64,000 bases of DNA from Galerina marginata (GCA_023014335.1 JAECYW010000009.1:1922001-1986000), one strand, 5' to 3'. Counted from the stretch's first letter, positions 12,901-24,051 are shown. The notes: generated by a model from the sequence alone, not told the origin. Translations and numbers: made by a program.

Positions 12901-13485
12901 GAGAGACCAAAACCCAAACGACGTGCCCAGATGTTTTGACTCTCGTCAAAATAGTCCGACCCCAGTAGTGAATTAGATTGAATGAGCGTCAGTGGGACTC
13001 GGAGTGTATGCGAGAATAAAGAGTGTAGTAACGCAAATGAGAGGAAACCTGAAACGACTCAAGACTAAGGGAAACATGATGCGCCACACAAAGGGAGTAT
13101 GGACCAACTTTCCAATTTAGTTCTGATTTTACCCACGTTGTTTTCCAGGTAGGATGCTGAAGACGGCGACGTTCAAGTGGATTCCTTCCCTTCTGAAGTC
13201 TCTCAGAAACGACGCTGCACATTCCTTGGGTACGTGATGGCCGACGGGTCTCGGCGGTCCTCTCGTTCAAAAACAGCAGGGTCAGTGTAACCCTGTCGCA
13301 GCGCGGTGTTCCCTCTCTTCATCGATTTGTACGTGATAAACGTTTCTCCTGCTAAATACTACGTATTCTTCATGGACGTCGGCTACAGAATTGGCCCTTA
13401 AAAGAAAGGCGAACTTTCGATTGAGAGTGTAACAATCGAGTTTTCGAATGAGGTACAAGGAACGACACTGCGCCATCCCATGGAG
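9969..13485. other. 3.5 kb apparently gene-free segment
   Basis: No frame here shows a domain, a splice-consistent extension or codon use like the neighbours. The longest plus-strand frame (11283-11843) is rich in Ser, Leu and Phe, and I take it as chance. The last ~200 bases form the distal promoter of the kinase-like gene and hold an imperfect copy of sequence repeated nearer to that gene (about 13288-13345 against 13558-13628). Confidence 0.45.
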
Positions 13486-13602
13486 TATAAATGGATAGGA
13501 AGAGTCGGCTGGTCCGAACTTGTTTTTTTTTACGTTAAATAATGATGGGGCAAGTCCAACCCTGTCGCGGTGTTCTTGTTCATTGACTACATCGATATCG
13601 AT
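13486..13602 (+). promoter_or_regulatory. Putative promoter: TATA box plus ATCGATATCGAT palindrome
   Basis: TATAAAT lies at 13486-13492 and the perfect palindrome ATCGATATCGAT at 13591-13602, about 120 bases before the ATG at 13725. The same two elements in the same order precede the paralogue at 16636. A degenerate relative (CATCGATTTGTACGTG) lies near 13319. Function is inferred only from this conservation. Confidence 0.5.
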
Positions 13603-13724
13603 CTGTACTCTACTAAGAAACGTTTTTTTGGATCTACGACTCTAACCATGGACTTGCTCCCGGATGGTAACTATTTTACGACGATTTCTCACAGAGCAGA
13701 CGTTTGATTCTGTTTGAAGTAGTG

Positions 13725-15940
13725 ATGGAGTGCCCCGAAACAATAGACCCAACGAGCCAGATTTTCTCGGAAGTCCATGTTGACGGGCAAGGCACTGCAC
13801 TTGAGCTGCCTAGAACAAAATCAAAGAAGGAATACACGGAAATGTGCATCCTCAGAAACGCGATGTTTACTTCCAGACTACCCTCAACTGCCTCTGAGGA
13901 CGAGAGGGAAGCCGAGCGCACGAAGGTTCTCAACGACAGAGACACACGATGGCGGTTCATTTTCAACAACTGGCCAAGAGATCCCAATGGAAAGTGCCTA
14001 ATCGACGATAACAGTCTACGTGGCAAGATGGCTGGTGGCGGGCGCGAACTAAACTGGGGCGCAACGTTGGCAAATCTTTACTACGTTTATCACAACCCGA
14101 GCTTTCCCGTCATGCGGACCATTATAAGTGGGAGCAAGATGTATAACTGGTGTAAAGTACAGGGAGAGGACTACGAGCCTGCGAGGCAGTTGATAGAATT
14201 TGCACGAGACGAAGATGCGCCGCATCTCGTCCCGGCCTACAGCCTTGAAGATATTATCCGTAGGCAAGAGCTTCGGGTTGTGTCCAAGTTTAAAGGTGGG
14301 ATACAGTGGTGCAACAGAGGACAGGAAGTAACCGTGAAGCGAAAAGCTTGGGAGCTCCCAGAAAAGGTGAGAGTTGAACTATTGTGAGGTGAACCGACTT
14401 TGAATGCTCGATCATTAACCGTTTAGTGGCCGCCTAAATCGCCTTTTCATGCTTATCCCGTGCCTTGGCCGTTTACGCCGTTCCAAAGGGAATGGTTAGT
14501 TGACGGCGCTCGGTGGGCCAACCCTTTACCTACACTTCAGGAATACATTCCCCAACACCTCCTTCCCGAGAAACTGGTTGTTCATGACCCTTGGAACCTA
14601 TTGGCCGCCGCGGTTGGCGTAAAGATAGACAAGCCTACACAATGGGGAACAAAAAAATACATGAAGTACCGGTATAGGCTAAATCCATCGACAACGAATA
14701 CCACGCGGCGCGAGAACGACAAGAGAGAATGTGAAAGACAGGATAAAAGAACCAAAGCAGTCCGTGACGCTTTCCTCGCTAACCCGCAATCGGGCCAGGA
14801 AAAGCCTCCAGGCATCATGTCGGATCTTCTTTCGAATCCTAATCAAATACTGGATGTTGGTCCATCGAAACCGCCTGTCTTTGTCGTCTTCCAACACCGA
14901 CCAGCACCAAAGCCCGCAAAGAAAGCACATCTCTTTTTATCGCCTGCGGGAACCATTGGACAGGGCCATCATTCTTTCGTATATCGCGCCGAATTCGAGA
15001 TCCCACGTTCACTGGTTGTCAAAGACAAGATATGCGAGACCTGCATTCACGAAGATGTAAAGCGTATTCTGTTGGAGGAGGATGGTCCCAATGGAGAACG
15101 GCGAGACCCCAAATGGGACGTACTGAGTGGCGAATATGTTTTGAAAGAGGTAGAAAAGCCATCTGTTGAGACCGTGGTTGACGGGCAGAAATACGAATTG
15201 ACTCCCAGTATACTTCACTCGGAGCTCATATACGAAGGTCCATACCGCGCTATCCAAACAACGGTTGGATACCAGAACCTTGCTCGGGCACCGTATTGCG
15301 AACACCTTCGGAAATCGCATATTCACCCACTAACGTCTAAAACATTGGTCGCCGCGAAGCTGTCGATTCAGGGCGACGTCCACCTGAAGTGGGAAGCAAA
15401 GATTTACCAAGCCTTTCCAAGAGATTTTTTCGAACATTATAACGGGTTCAACATGGTGAAGCCACTGACACATCCTACCCCAGTTGGCGCCATAGTTCCC
15501 CAGTTCTACGGGTACTACGTTCTTGACGAAGGCGAAATACGCAACCAAAGCGTGAAGGACAGGTACCTGAGTCCAATTCTCCTGCTTGAGGACTGCGGAA
15601 AAGCTGTCGTGCCAGAGGAACTCACTCTCGATGACCGGTAAGCTTTTTGCAAGCACATAAATAGGCATTAGCTCACTTGATGATTCTTTTCATGTTCAGC
15701 GAGGAGTGTGCCTCCCTTGCATACAGACTGCATTTGGCGGGGTGGGTTCACAACTCTTTGGCCTGGAGGAACATTGTTCGACAGCCGGGCCCATTGAGTA
15801 TGGACCCTGAACTGAGACAGGCGAATGCAAGTCAACGAGGGGGCTTTGGAAAGGATTGGAGTTTCCGGTTGATCGACTTTGGGCGATCAGGTCAACTGGA
15901 AAACTGGATGTTGGGGAAACAACTGTTGGAACAAATGTAA
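13725..15940 (+). CDS. Kinase-fold protein, catalytic Asp missing (paralogue 1)
   Basis: Three exons (13725-14366, 14427-15637, 15700-15940) give 697 residues. The N-terminal ~210 residues are an unknown conserved region (includes TRWRFIF, GKMAGGGREL and SGSKMYNWCK). A proline-rich linker follows (WPPKSPFHAYPVPWPF). The kinase-like part has a glycine-loop-like GQGHHSFVYRAEF, KTLVAAKLSIQ with a candidate VAxK lysine, ILLLEDCGKAV at the hinge, then LHLAGWVHNSLAWRNIVRQ and FRLIDFGR. The usual HxD of the catalytic loop reads HNS, so the catalytic Asp is replaced by Ser, although the following Asn and the DFG motif remain. This suggests a pseudokinase or an unusual mechanism. The next gene is a clear tandem paralogue with introns at equivalent places. 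The first ATG in frame is 13725; the frame is open slightly further upstream but has no ATG. The protein stops soon after DFG, so the C-lobe is short. Confidence 0.82.
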
Positions 15941-16007
15941 GCTTAATCATAGGTGTCACATTACAAGGCATGACGACGTACCTTGATACACTTTAACCAT
16001 TGTACAA

Positions 16008-16230
16008 GCACCGAACCACTGCTTCATGGCCTATAATATCATCAATTCCGGAGCAATAACAGCCCAAACCGTAAGTTCCAGCCGTCGGAGTCTAGTCACC
16101 CATGAGCATGCGAATATTGGTGCAAGGCAGCTCCAGAGGATGTTCCAGAGTGAGCCCTATTGATCAGGGCATATACATTGGCTCGAGGGCGAGTTGAGAT
16201 ATGGGGAAGACCGTCGTGCAAGTCGTGGGT
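16008..16230 (-). pseudogene. Relic of exon 1 of the membrane-protein family
   Basis: On the minus strand this segment aligns by eye with exon 1 of the membrane family copy at 28072-29649. Shared blocks include CTGCTTCAT, CAGCTCCAGAGGATGT and GAGTTGAGAT-like runs in the same order. About 45 bases that encode the central PNIPPSGEKWW part are missing, and stops interrupt the frame. No exon 2 or 3 remnant is visible before the next kinase-like gene. It is a dead, partial copy lying between the two kinase-like paralogues. Confidence 0.75.
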
Positions 16231-16523
16231 GATAAACTTATGATAAAGGCGCTGCCTTAGCGGATGTTCTGTGAGAGAAGTAGACAGGTGGAAAGACTCC
16301 GTGAGAAGATCTACTTTTATAGTTATGGTCACGCGGGTGCTAGTTTTTGGTTCCCATAAGCGCCACAGTTAAACTTAAAGCGCCTATTTACTTTCCATGC
16401 AAGCCGTTCGGCCTGTATCTCTCTGGTGTCATTTGGACGCCAGAAATTAATATCTATAATTTAAAAATCCTTTCAAAAATAAATCCTTAGTGTTTGATGA
16501 AAGGCGCTTCGGTGTTCTCTGGC

Positions 16524-16609
16524 TATAAATAGCAAGGAGGAAACGTTCATCCCTGTCAAGGGCCAGGCATTTCCCATTCCCATTCTTGTACACTTCCATC
16601 GATATCGAT
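16524..16609 (+). promoter_or_regulatory. Putative promoter: TATA box plus ATCGATATCGAT palindrome
   Basis: TATAAAT lies at 16524-16530 and ATCGATATCGAT at 16598-16609, 27 bases before the ATG at 16636. It matches the arrangement before paralogue 1, where TTCTTGT also precedes the palindrome by a similar distance. A shared promoter inherited from the duplication is the simplest reading. Confidence 0.5.
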
Positions 16610-16635
16610 ATCTCCTCTACAGACTTTACAGATAG

Positions 16636-19014
16636 ATGGCTAACAAATTTCTGCCCGATTGTGAGCATTTTCTGACCATCATTCTCACCAAATTCATAGT
16701 CCTAGTTGTGATTGAACTTGAGCACAATGAACGGCCACAATCGATGAAGCAAGCTCTCTTGATAGAAGTATTACCCAACGGCCAACCCTCAGAGCTTGGG
16801 CCTTCAGATGTTAAAACCTTGGATCAATACATACAACACCACATTCTCCAGAAAGCAATGTTCTTATCCAAGCTGCCCCAAACTGCCTCCGAGCGAGAAA
16901 AAGAAGTGGAACGCACAAAGGCCCTCAACGACCCACGCACCCGATGGCGCTTCCTATTCTTAATCTGGCCTCGAGATCCCAATGGAAAACGTCTAACCGA
17001 TTCCAACAGCTGCTTGGGGAAGATGGCTGGTGGTGGACGCGAGCTGATCTGGGGTGCGACATTGCTAGACCTATATTACGTCTATCGTGATCCGAACTTT
17101 CAGCAATTGCTAACCATCGTAAGCGGGAGCAAGATGTACAACTGGTGCAAAGCACATGGAGAAGATTACGCAGGGGCAAAGGATGCAATGCAGCGTGCAG
17201 CAGACGAGGAAGAGCCCCATATCGTCCCTGTCTACAGTATTAAGGAGCTCATTAAAAATCACGAGCGCTGGACAGCGTCAGTTTTTCCTGTGTCATGGAC
17301 TACAGGCAAGGGGGGTAAGGGTAAAGAGAAGGAGGGACAGACGAAGAAAAATATATGGGAACTGCCAAAACCGGTCAGTCGAACCCTTCCGCACTTGATA
17401 GGTCGTTTAATTATCGATGTCTAGTGGCCACCAAAATCACCGTTCCATGCCTATCCCAAACCATGGCCATTCCCGCCGTTCACAAGAGGTTGGCTGGTCG
17501 ACAGGATACGGTTCATAAACCATATCCCAAACCTACAGGAATATATTCCACAGCACCTTCTTCCCGAGAAACTTGTTGTCCACGACCCGTGGAAGCTCCT
17601 ATACGCAGTCGAATCGAGAAAAGACAACTACACGCCATGGGAAGAAAAGGAAGATATCATCCACATATACAGGCTGAAGCCGTCCAGCAAAAATACAGCG
17701 CGGCGCCGAGAAGACCAGAAAGCACAGAAAGAGTATTCAGCGAAGTCCAAAGCAGTCCGTGAAGCCTTCCTAGCAAACCCACATTCAAGCCAGGTGATTC
17801 CAGACGGGAGTCTCTATCTCCCTCGTTTGGCCGAGGGCGGAGGTGAAGGTGGATTGCCAATCATCGAGATTGGCCCTGCCAAACCTCCAGTATTCATCGT
17901 CTTCCCACTCCGACCAGCGCCAGTGCCAGCGAAGAAAGCGCATCTCTTCTTGTCGCCAAACGAGACCCTCGGGACAGGTCATCATTCCTTTGTGTACCGT
18001 GCCGAATTTGAGGTCCCCCGGTCACTTGTTGTCGAGGATGATATATGCCTCTCTTGCGTGTACGGGGATGCAGAACGCATCTTGTTGGAGGAAGATGGGC
18101 CAAATGGCGAGCGGCGAGATCCCAAATGGGACGAGCTGAGTGGTGAATACACTCTAGAAGTGAGAGGGTTGAACGCTGGTAGGACAAAGATCGGGGAGCA
18201 CATGTATCAATTGCGTCCGGACACTCGGCATTTGGAGGCTGTATACAAAGGTCCTTACCGTGCCATCGAAACGACGGTCGGGTACCAGAACATTGAACGA
18301 AAGCCGTATAAATACTGCTCGCATTCCTCAAACCCGGCTGTCCACCCGCTGACGGCGAAAACCCTGGTTGCTGCAAAGCTCTCTATCCAGCACGACAAGC
18401 ACCTTGAAAGGGAAGCAGAGAACTACCAAACCTTCCCCAAGGATTTCTTCGAGCATTACACTGGGTACAATATGGTGAAGCCACTGACCTATCCGACTCC
18501 AGTCTCTGCACTGGTACCACAGTTCTACGGTTACTATGTCCTTGACGAAAGTGACACACGCAACGCAAAGGGGAAGAGCCGATATCTGAGCCCGATTATG
18601 CTTATTGAGGAGTGTGGGCAGGCCATCGTACCCGAGGAGCTAACTCTCGACGATCAGTAGGCAATTTTTACGAAGTTGAATGATTATTGGATGCTTACCC
18701 TATGAATCCAATCCAGAGATGAATGTGCTTCCCTCGTGTATAGGCTGCACCTCGCAGGCTGGGTGCACAACTCGCTCTTCCGGCGGAACATTGTGCGGCA
18801 GCCTGGCCCGCTAAGCGCCCACCCGAACATGCGGGCGTTGAATGCGTACCATGGGAGGGGCGGGTTGGGCAAGGACTGGAGCTTCCGGATGATCGATTTC
18901 GGGCGGACGACGCATGTGAGCCAGACAAAGGGAGAGGAATGGGAGCAATACAGGAAGGATGAAGATAAAACGGTGTATGAGTGGATAATGGGGAACAGGA
19001 CGTTGGACCATTGA
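16636..19014 (+). CDS. Kinase-fold protein, catalytic Asp missing (paralogue 2)
   Basis: Exons 16636-17373, 17425-18656 and 18717-19014 give 755 residues. The order of motifs matches paralogue 1: TRWRFLF, GKMAGGGREL, SGSKMYNWCK, WPPKSPFHAYPKPWPF, TGHHSFVYRAEF, KTLVAAKLSIQ, LHLAGWVHNSLFRRNIVRQ and FRMIDFGR. Again the catalytic HxD is HNS. The C-terminus is longer than in paralogue 1 and ends in a charged tail (KGEEWEQYRKDEDKTVYEW). A 39-nt segment at 16661-16699 starts GTGAGC and ends TAG; it is a multiple of three, so it may be a small intron or be translated. Neighbouring positions of both introns are conserved with paralogue 1, which supports a tandem duplication. Function is not known; a signalling or scaffolding role is only inference. 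Confidence 0.82.
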
Positions 19015-19330
19015 ATCTAACGTCGAAGAGGGAACCCAAGTCAGACGGCCTTGAAGGCAACAAATTTCCGGCACATGCTTGTAATTTAGCCCGTGCACGA
19101 CGCGTCAAGCGACCCGCCATTATGCTTCTTCCTTTTCCTTCGCAGGGTGTTACTGATGTATTCTATTACACTCAACAACAATTTGCAAATAAATTGAATT
19201 TACTGTGTACTCACGAGGCACTAGAATAGGAGTCGAACTGGAAGTCCTACGGGTGATGTATGGAGTATGCGAAGATAGGAACCAACGAGTGCTAGGATGA
19301 TTCGTCGGAACACCGGGATGACACCATGAC

Positions 19331-19747
19331 GCGGGGGGAGGACCTGGGACACTCCCCTAAGACCCAGTCCGGGGAAAACCCCAAATTTTGCTCTCTCCGC
19401 CGCCGGCACAGAGCTCTTTCAACCGCAAATCTGGACCAGACCTGTACTATAAATAGCAATTTTTCGAGGCCTGCGGCGCCTGCTTTGCTGCTTCATTCCA
19501 CTCGTTTTCTGGGCATAGACAGGAACTCTGAAAGTCCCCCCGAATTGGCCCGCAGTGGGCCACCGTATCAAAAAAATTGCCGGCCTGACGGCCGCCTGAT
19601 TTCCCAGCCCCGCAAACCCGGACCAGATCTCGCGTTCTGCGCTCTCTGACCCGCACTAAACGGACCAGATTTTTGCGACTTTTAGGCCTCCACACCGCAA
19701 AAAATCCGGACAGGGTCTTAGGGGAGTGTCCCAGGTCCTGCGGGGGG
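19331..19747. mobile_element. Non-autonomous DNA transposon (MITE), hAT-like
   Basis: Terminal inverted repeats at 19339-19365 and 19713-19739 are perfect over 27 bp (outer end AGGACCTGGGACACTC) and continue inward with one mismatch to about 36 bp. They are flanked by the 8-bp direct repeat GCGGGGGG at 19331-19338 and 19740-19747, a target-site duplication. The element is 401 bp and has no transposase frame. Inside, three degenerate copies of CGCAAAYCYGGACCAGA-like sequence occur near 19424, 19611 and 19653, a subterminal repeat pattern. An 8-bp duplication fits the hAT superfamily; the terminal bases themselves are not diagnostic. It lies about 320 bp after the stop of the second kinase-like gene. 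Confidence 0.85.
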
Positions 19748-20222
19748 TTAGAATTGACGAAAGTCGAGCTTGGCCTCCAAGGCCCGAGAGATTCCTGACT
19801 TGATAGACTCTCCGAGGTCCTTTAAATTAATGAACGTGGACTCAAAAGCCTCGATATTGCCAGTGCTTGAAGTAGGGCCAAGAGCAAGTTGGATGGAGGA
19901 TGTGTTCTAACCGGCGCGTAGTAATTTCGAGCGGAGTCTAAAGACCGGAGGAGCCTCTTCCCCTGGTTCACCCACCATGCATCAGGACCACGCAACCACG
20001 GTCTTTCATGGAGGGACAGACGACTTGATTCTTGATCTCATTGTTTTCCAGCCCGGATGCGAGTTTCTGCAGCGGCGAGGTTGGAAATTGTGAACCAGTA
20101 ACCTTATCTTGCGACAGGTCCATCCCCATTTTATAATCACTCGGCCCTGCAACATCCTCCAGGATTATAAAGGGTTCAATGTCATCTTGCCTTTTCTTCG
20201 GCGCCAAGAGCACTCTTCTTCC

Positions 20223-21183
20223 ATGTCCAGTGAGGAGAATCGTTACCCTCTCATCCCTGTGACCTTCTCTTCTGATTGGGACTTCAACGACCATGCTGCG
20301 ACTTTTGGGATAGAAATGTCCCTTATCCACAATGTCTTCATTCGAGGCCTCAATTCCATCTGGTACCATGCGCCGCTTGTTAAGAAAGCTGACGCTGTCT
20401 CATTTGCTGGGTACTCGTTGACTTGGGTCACTCTGATTCACGACCACCACCACGGCGAAGAAGAAATTGTTTTTCCCTTCTTACAGGCCAAGTTCGACAT
20501 GAGCGACAACGTGGAGCAGCACGCGGCGTTCCTTAAGGAGTTAAACGCCTTTGAGGAGTACATGACTGGTGTTTTCAAGAACAAGGAAACTTACGATGGC
20601 GAGAAGGTGAGGGAACTTGTCGAGGCCTTTGGTGATACACTTGTCAACCATTTACATGAAGAGGTGAGTATTTAGCTTGATTTCGAATTACGGGCTACAG
20701 TGTAAAGGGTGTGCCTAATTTTATAGATCCCCACAATTGCCCCAGAACGACTCAGTCAGTATGAAAAGAAGGAGCTTGATGCGATGATCGACGGTAAGCA
20801 TCATTCAAACACGAACTACCCTTGCCTAGGTCACTGACATTCGTGTAGCCCATTCGGCTCACATCAAGTCCCAGCCCTTGACCACTGCGTTTGCTCTTGT
20901 TGGCACCCACCATGACTTTAAGACTTTTCCTTCTTGGGTGCGTAATTTAAGGGCCAGCGTTCGGAAATGAAGTCTGATTGTAAATGCTCATACACTATAG
21001 CCCCCAATGCCCGCCCCAGTCCTTTGGATTATTCGCAACGTAGCTTATTGGAGGCATTACAGGTATGGATATTCCTTATACTTCCAATGAACCCAGAATG
21101 CCGAATGTTGATTTGCGTTGCCAAGCTATTGGAGATATTCTCCCTTTACTCGAAAATCGGAACCGCAGAAGTTTAGTGCATGA
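20223..21183 (+). CDS. Hemerythrin-like (HHE domain) protein, copy 1
   Basis: HHE proteins hold a four-helix bundle that can bind a di-iron centre; fungal members are mostly uncharacterised. Five exons (20223-20663, 20727-20793, 20849-20937, 21001-21062, 21126-21183) give 238 residues. Candidate ligands are in order: SLIHNVFIRGLNSIW, IHDHHHGEEEIVFPFL, NVEQHAAF and HLHEE. The last three exons encode a C-terminal tail seen in all four copies: THHDFKTFPSW, then PPMPAPVLWIIRNV, then a YWRYSPFT motif. No signal peptide or membrane helix is visible, so a cytosolic location is likely. It is the first of four head-to-tail paralogues with the same intron positions. It starts about 480 bp after the MITE. 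Confidence 0.9.
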
Positions 21184-21495
21184 GTTCCGTAAAGGATAGT
21201 CGGGACAAGGCCTTTGCAACGTTGTAGGAATGCCGTTATATCCGGGAGATGCGGGAGCCCCAATTTTTTTTTGGAGCACATCGACACAGCCATAGTATTT
21301 TCTTAACAAGTTTCATCACTTGCTTCCGATCCGTCCGGCAAGATAATCCAAAACAATGTCGGGGTAATTGGGTTATCGTTCCGACTTGCTCATGAAGGTT
21401 CTCGACTGTACCTCGTGTCTCGGGTTCTACAGTGATAAGACCACCTTGATTGCGTGAATCGGGACCCCAAAACTTATTCCCCAACATCAACGTCC

Positions 21496-22490
21496 ATGGC
21501 ACTCCTCACTTTCGAACCCGATGGTCCGTACCCATTAATTCCAATCAGCAATACAACCTTCGATTTCCACAATACAAGCAACATCGCTCAGTGGTTCTCT
21601 ACCGAACTCTCTCTCACCCACAATGTCATTCTCAGAGCGCTTAATGCAATTTGGCTGAACGCTTTTCTGGTCCTCCCGACTGATGAAGGAGACTTCATGG
21701 GATTCGGTTTAGCTTGTCTCTCGATGATCCGCTCTCACCACGAGACTCAAGAAAAAGTCGTGTTTCCCATCCTGCAAGAAAAGATCGACATGCGTATGAA
21801 TGTTGTTCAACACCTTGAATTTGACGAGTCGTTGAAGGATCTCGAGACCTATCTCAGGAAAGTTCAGAATAATCAGGAACCATACGACAGTGGAAGGCTT
21901 TTGGAGCTTCGAGCCGCACTGGGCAGTCGTCTCGTGCAGCATCTCCACGACGAGGTACGTAACTCAAACTTTTTATTAGCTTTGCCATTGTGACAATGGG
22001 AATAGGTCGACACTGTCAACCCAAAGTATCTCTATGCTTTCTCGAAACAAGAGTTGATGAATTTGGTTCATGGTTTGTTGTATTTTTGCGCCTCCTGGTT
22101 CTGTAATTTACACCCGCCTTTAGCTATTGATGAACACAAGAAGAACTTTCGAGACTCTGCTACTTTTCTTCCGTTCATCGTGACAAACCACCATAAAGAA
22201 GATGCGCCAGATTGGGTGGGTCTTTTCTAACACTTTCCATTGACGAACCTGCTAATAGGATCTGATTTAATGATAGCCAACTGTACCTGCGTCTTTGAAA
22301 TGGCTTACAAATCACGTCGGGTTCCAATTACACCGACAGTAAGTGAAATCCCGTCTTCTCGGCATCTACTAGCCTAACATTTTGCAGCTATTGGAAGTTC
22401 TCGCCATATACAGCTACCGGCGACGTCCAAACATATCCCCCACATTCCGAACCTAGTCATGCCTTCCATTTTACCCATCATAATTCGTAA
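21496..22490 (+). CDS. Hemerythrin-like protein, copy 2, altered metal site
   Basis: Exons 21496-21954, 22006-22072, 22124-22215, 22277-22338 and 22388-22490 give 260 residues with the same intron phases as the other copies. The first conserved His is kept (LTHNVILRALNAIW), as are VVQHLEF and HLHDE. The central motif reads IRSHHETQEKVVFPIL where the paralogues have IHxHHHGEE. The change removes one to two His and one Glu that could serve as iron ligands. The tail motif YWKFSPYTATGDVQ is present and the C-terminus is longer (ends in HFTHHNS). The reading frame is intact, so this is a diverged rather than a dead gene; it may bind metal differently or not at all. Confidence 0.88.
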
Positions 22491-22916
22491 ATAATTAATG
22501 GGAGCAATGCACGTCTGTCCCGGTTCAAAGCACGCAAACACGCAGTTTAAACATAGGGCGTCCCTGCCCCATATTCAAGCATAAACCGTTTAAACGATGG
22601 ATGCAGCAAACATCTCAATTGTTCAAACTTCAGGCCTAAGGCTTTAGATCCCCGTGTGAGGCCGTGCGCAGTGTCCCGCCATTAAACAAGCAGTGAAACT
22701 GCAGGAGTTGGACCCCCCAGCGCTGGCGCTCAAGCTCCAGACCCCAGTTTTAAATGTCAGTCTAGCGTGTATCATCTAATTTTATTTCAATATCGCTTTG
22801 TTACGTCAATACATATCGGCTAGGCGACCCGCTCCCAATGTACGTACACTGCCAACGTATAAGAACCTACCTGAGGTCGTTTAACTTCAGCCATTCCTCC
22901 CATCCATATCGCCACA
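22491..22916. other. Intergenic between hemerythrin-like copies 2 and 3
   Basis: Some 425 bases without a coding signal. The motif GTTTAAAC occurs near 22589 and a related AGTTTAAAC near 22544. It must contain the terminator of copy 2 and the promoter of copy 3. Confidence 0.4.
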
Positions 22917-23878
22917 ATGGAAACTGCGCCATGGTCCGTAATCCCAATTCCCAATGCTCCAATCGAGTTCGACCCAACGGCCCCCATCGCGGATTGGTTC
23001 GGGCTTGAGATGACCATGGCCCATAATGTTATCATTCGCGGAATTATTTCAATTTGGAGGCATGCTCCTGTGATTCTTCCAGCTGACGAAAAGGCCTTCG
23101 CTGGATATGCGCTGTCCTGTCTCGAGCTGATCCATGCTCACCACCATGGCGAGGAAGCTGTCATATTCCCGCGACTTCAGGTGAAGCTCGATCACGATAT
23201 GGGCCACAATGTCGAGCAGCACCAAGCTTTTCAAGAAGAAATGGAGGCCCTGGAGGAATATTTGAAGAAGGTCCACAATGGCGAGGCGGAATATGATGGC
23301 GAAGGGACAAGGCATTTGCTGAAAGCATTCGCTGACCCACTCATCGAGCATTTGAACGAAGAGGTGAGAAAATTCTACATTCACAGCAAAAAACTTCTCT
23401 GAGATATTGCTTCTGTTGTGAATAGTTGACGACTATAACACCCGAAAAACTTTCAGTGTTCACTAACGACGAGTTGGCAGAGATGAGCGAAGGTTCGTTT
23501 CGGCGCTTAAACTTCGTTTCTAATTTTAGCTAACGCCCGCAAAGCGCTAGAGGACCATATCAAAACAGTTGGAGGATTCTTCACACTCTTTCCATTTACT
23601 CTCACAAATCACGATAAGCGCGACTCACCTAAATGGGTAAGTTATAGTCTGCCACATTTTTGAGCGCGAGGACAGTTGGAGGACTAATCCACCCAATTTT
23701 AGCCTCCAGCTCCTACCTATATCAAATGGTTTGCCATAACAGTTGGCTACTTTTTCAATCGAAGGTTTGTCTATCTTCTTGGAGACCCGTCTTTAAACTA
23801 ATCCGCTTTAGCTACTGGAAATTTTCGACCTTTACACGAACGGGAGAACTCCAAACATATGAGCCAGAGAGCATTTGA
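22917..23878 (+). CDS. Hemerythrin-like (HHE domain) protein, copy 3
   Basis: Exons 22917-23363, 23426-23492, 23530-23636, 23703-23764 and 23812-23878 give 249 residues. Candidate ligand motifs are complete: TMAHNVIIRGIISIW, IHAHHHGEEAVIFPRL, NVEQHQAF and HLNEE. The tail reads TNHDKRDSPKW, then PPAPTYIKWFAIT, then YWKFSTFTRTGELQ. Exon sizes match the neighbours closely (67 and 62 nt for exons 2 and 4). The start ATG follows CCACA and is the first in frame. A relic of a further copy begins about 120 bp downstream. Confidence 0.9.
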
Positions 23879-24000
23879 CCTCGGTATTAAAATGTTTCTC
23901 GGCGATTGCAGGTCAAGGTACTCATAAGTCACTGTAATCGAAACTGTGTACTCCCAGAAATTCTAGTCACGGTCGCACTGAATGGGTTTCAAGCTAACGG

Positions 24001-24051
24001 AAGTTTTCTCCTTACACGCGAACAGGAGAAATGCAAAAGTATGCTCCGTAA
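24001..24051 (+). pseudogene. Relic of the last exon of a hemerythrin-like gene
   Basis: The frame AAG...TAA here reads KFSPYTRTGEMQKYAP and stop. This matches the last exon of the four hemerythrin-like genes (YWKFS-FTRTGELQTYEP in copy 3). No upstream exons with an open frame or HHE motifs are visible between copy 3 and this point, so it is a fragment of a deleted fifth copy or of a partial duplication. Confidence 0.75.

Noticed and set aside
13725..15940. Reading paralogue 1 as a pseudogene because its C-terminus is shorter than that of paralogue 2
   Set aside because: All three exons are open and junctions in frame; the difference lies only after the DFG motif, so truncation need not abolish function.
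17894..18376. 160-codon minus-strand frame
   Set aside because: Antisense shadow of the kinase-like paralogue 2, whose plus-strand frame has conserved motifs.
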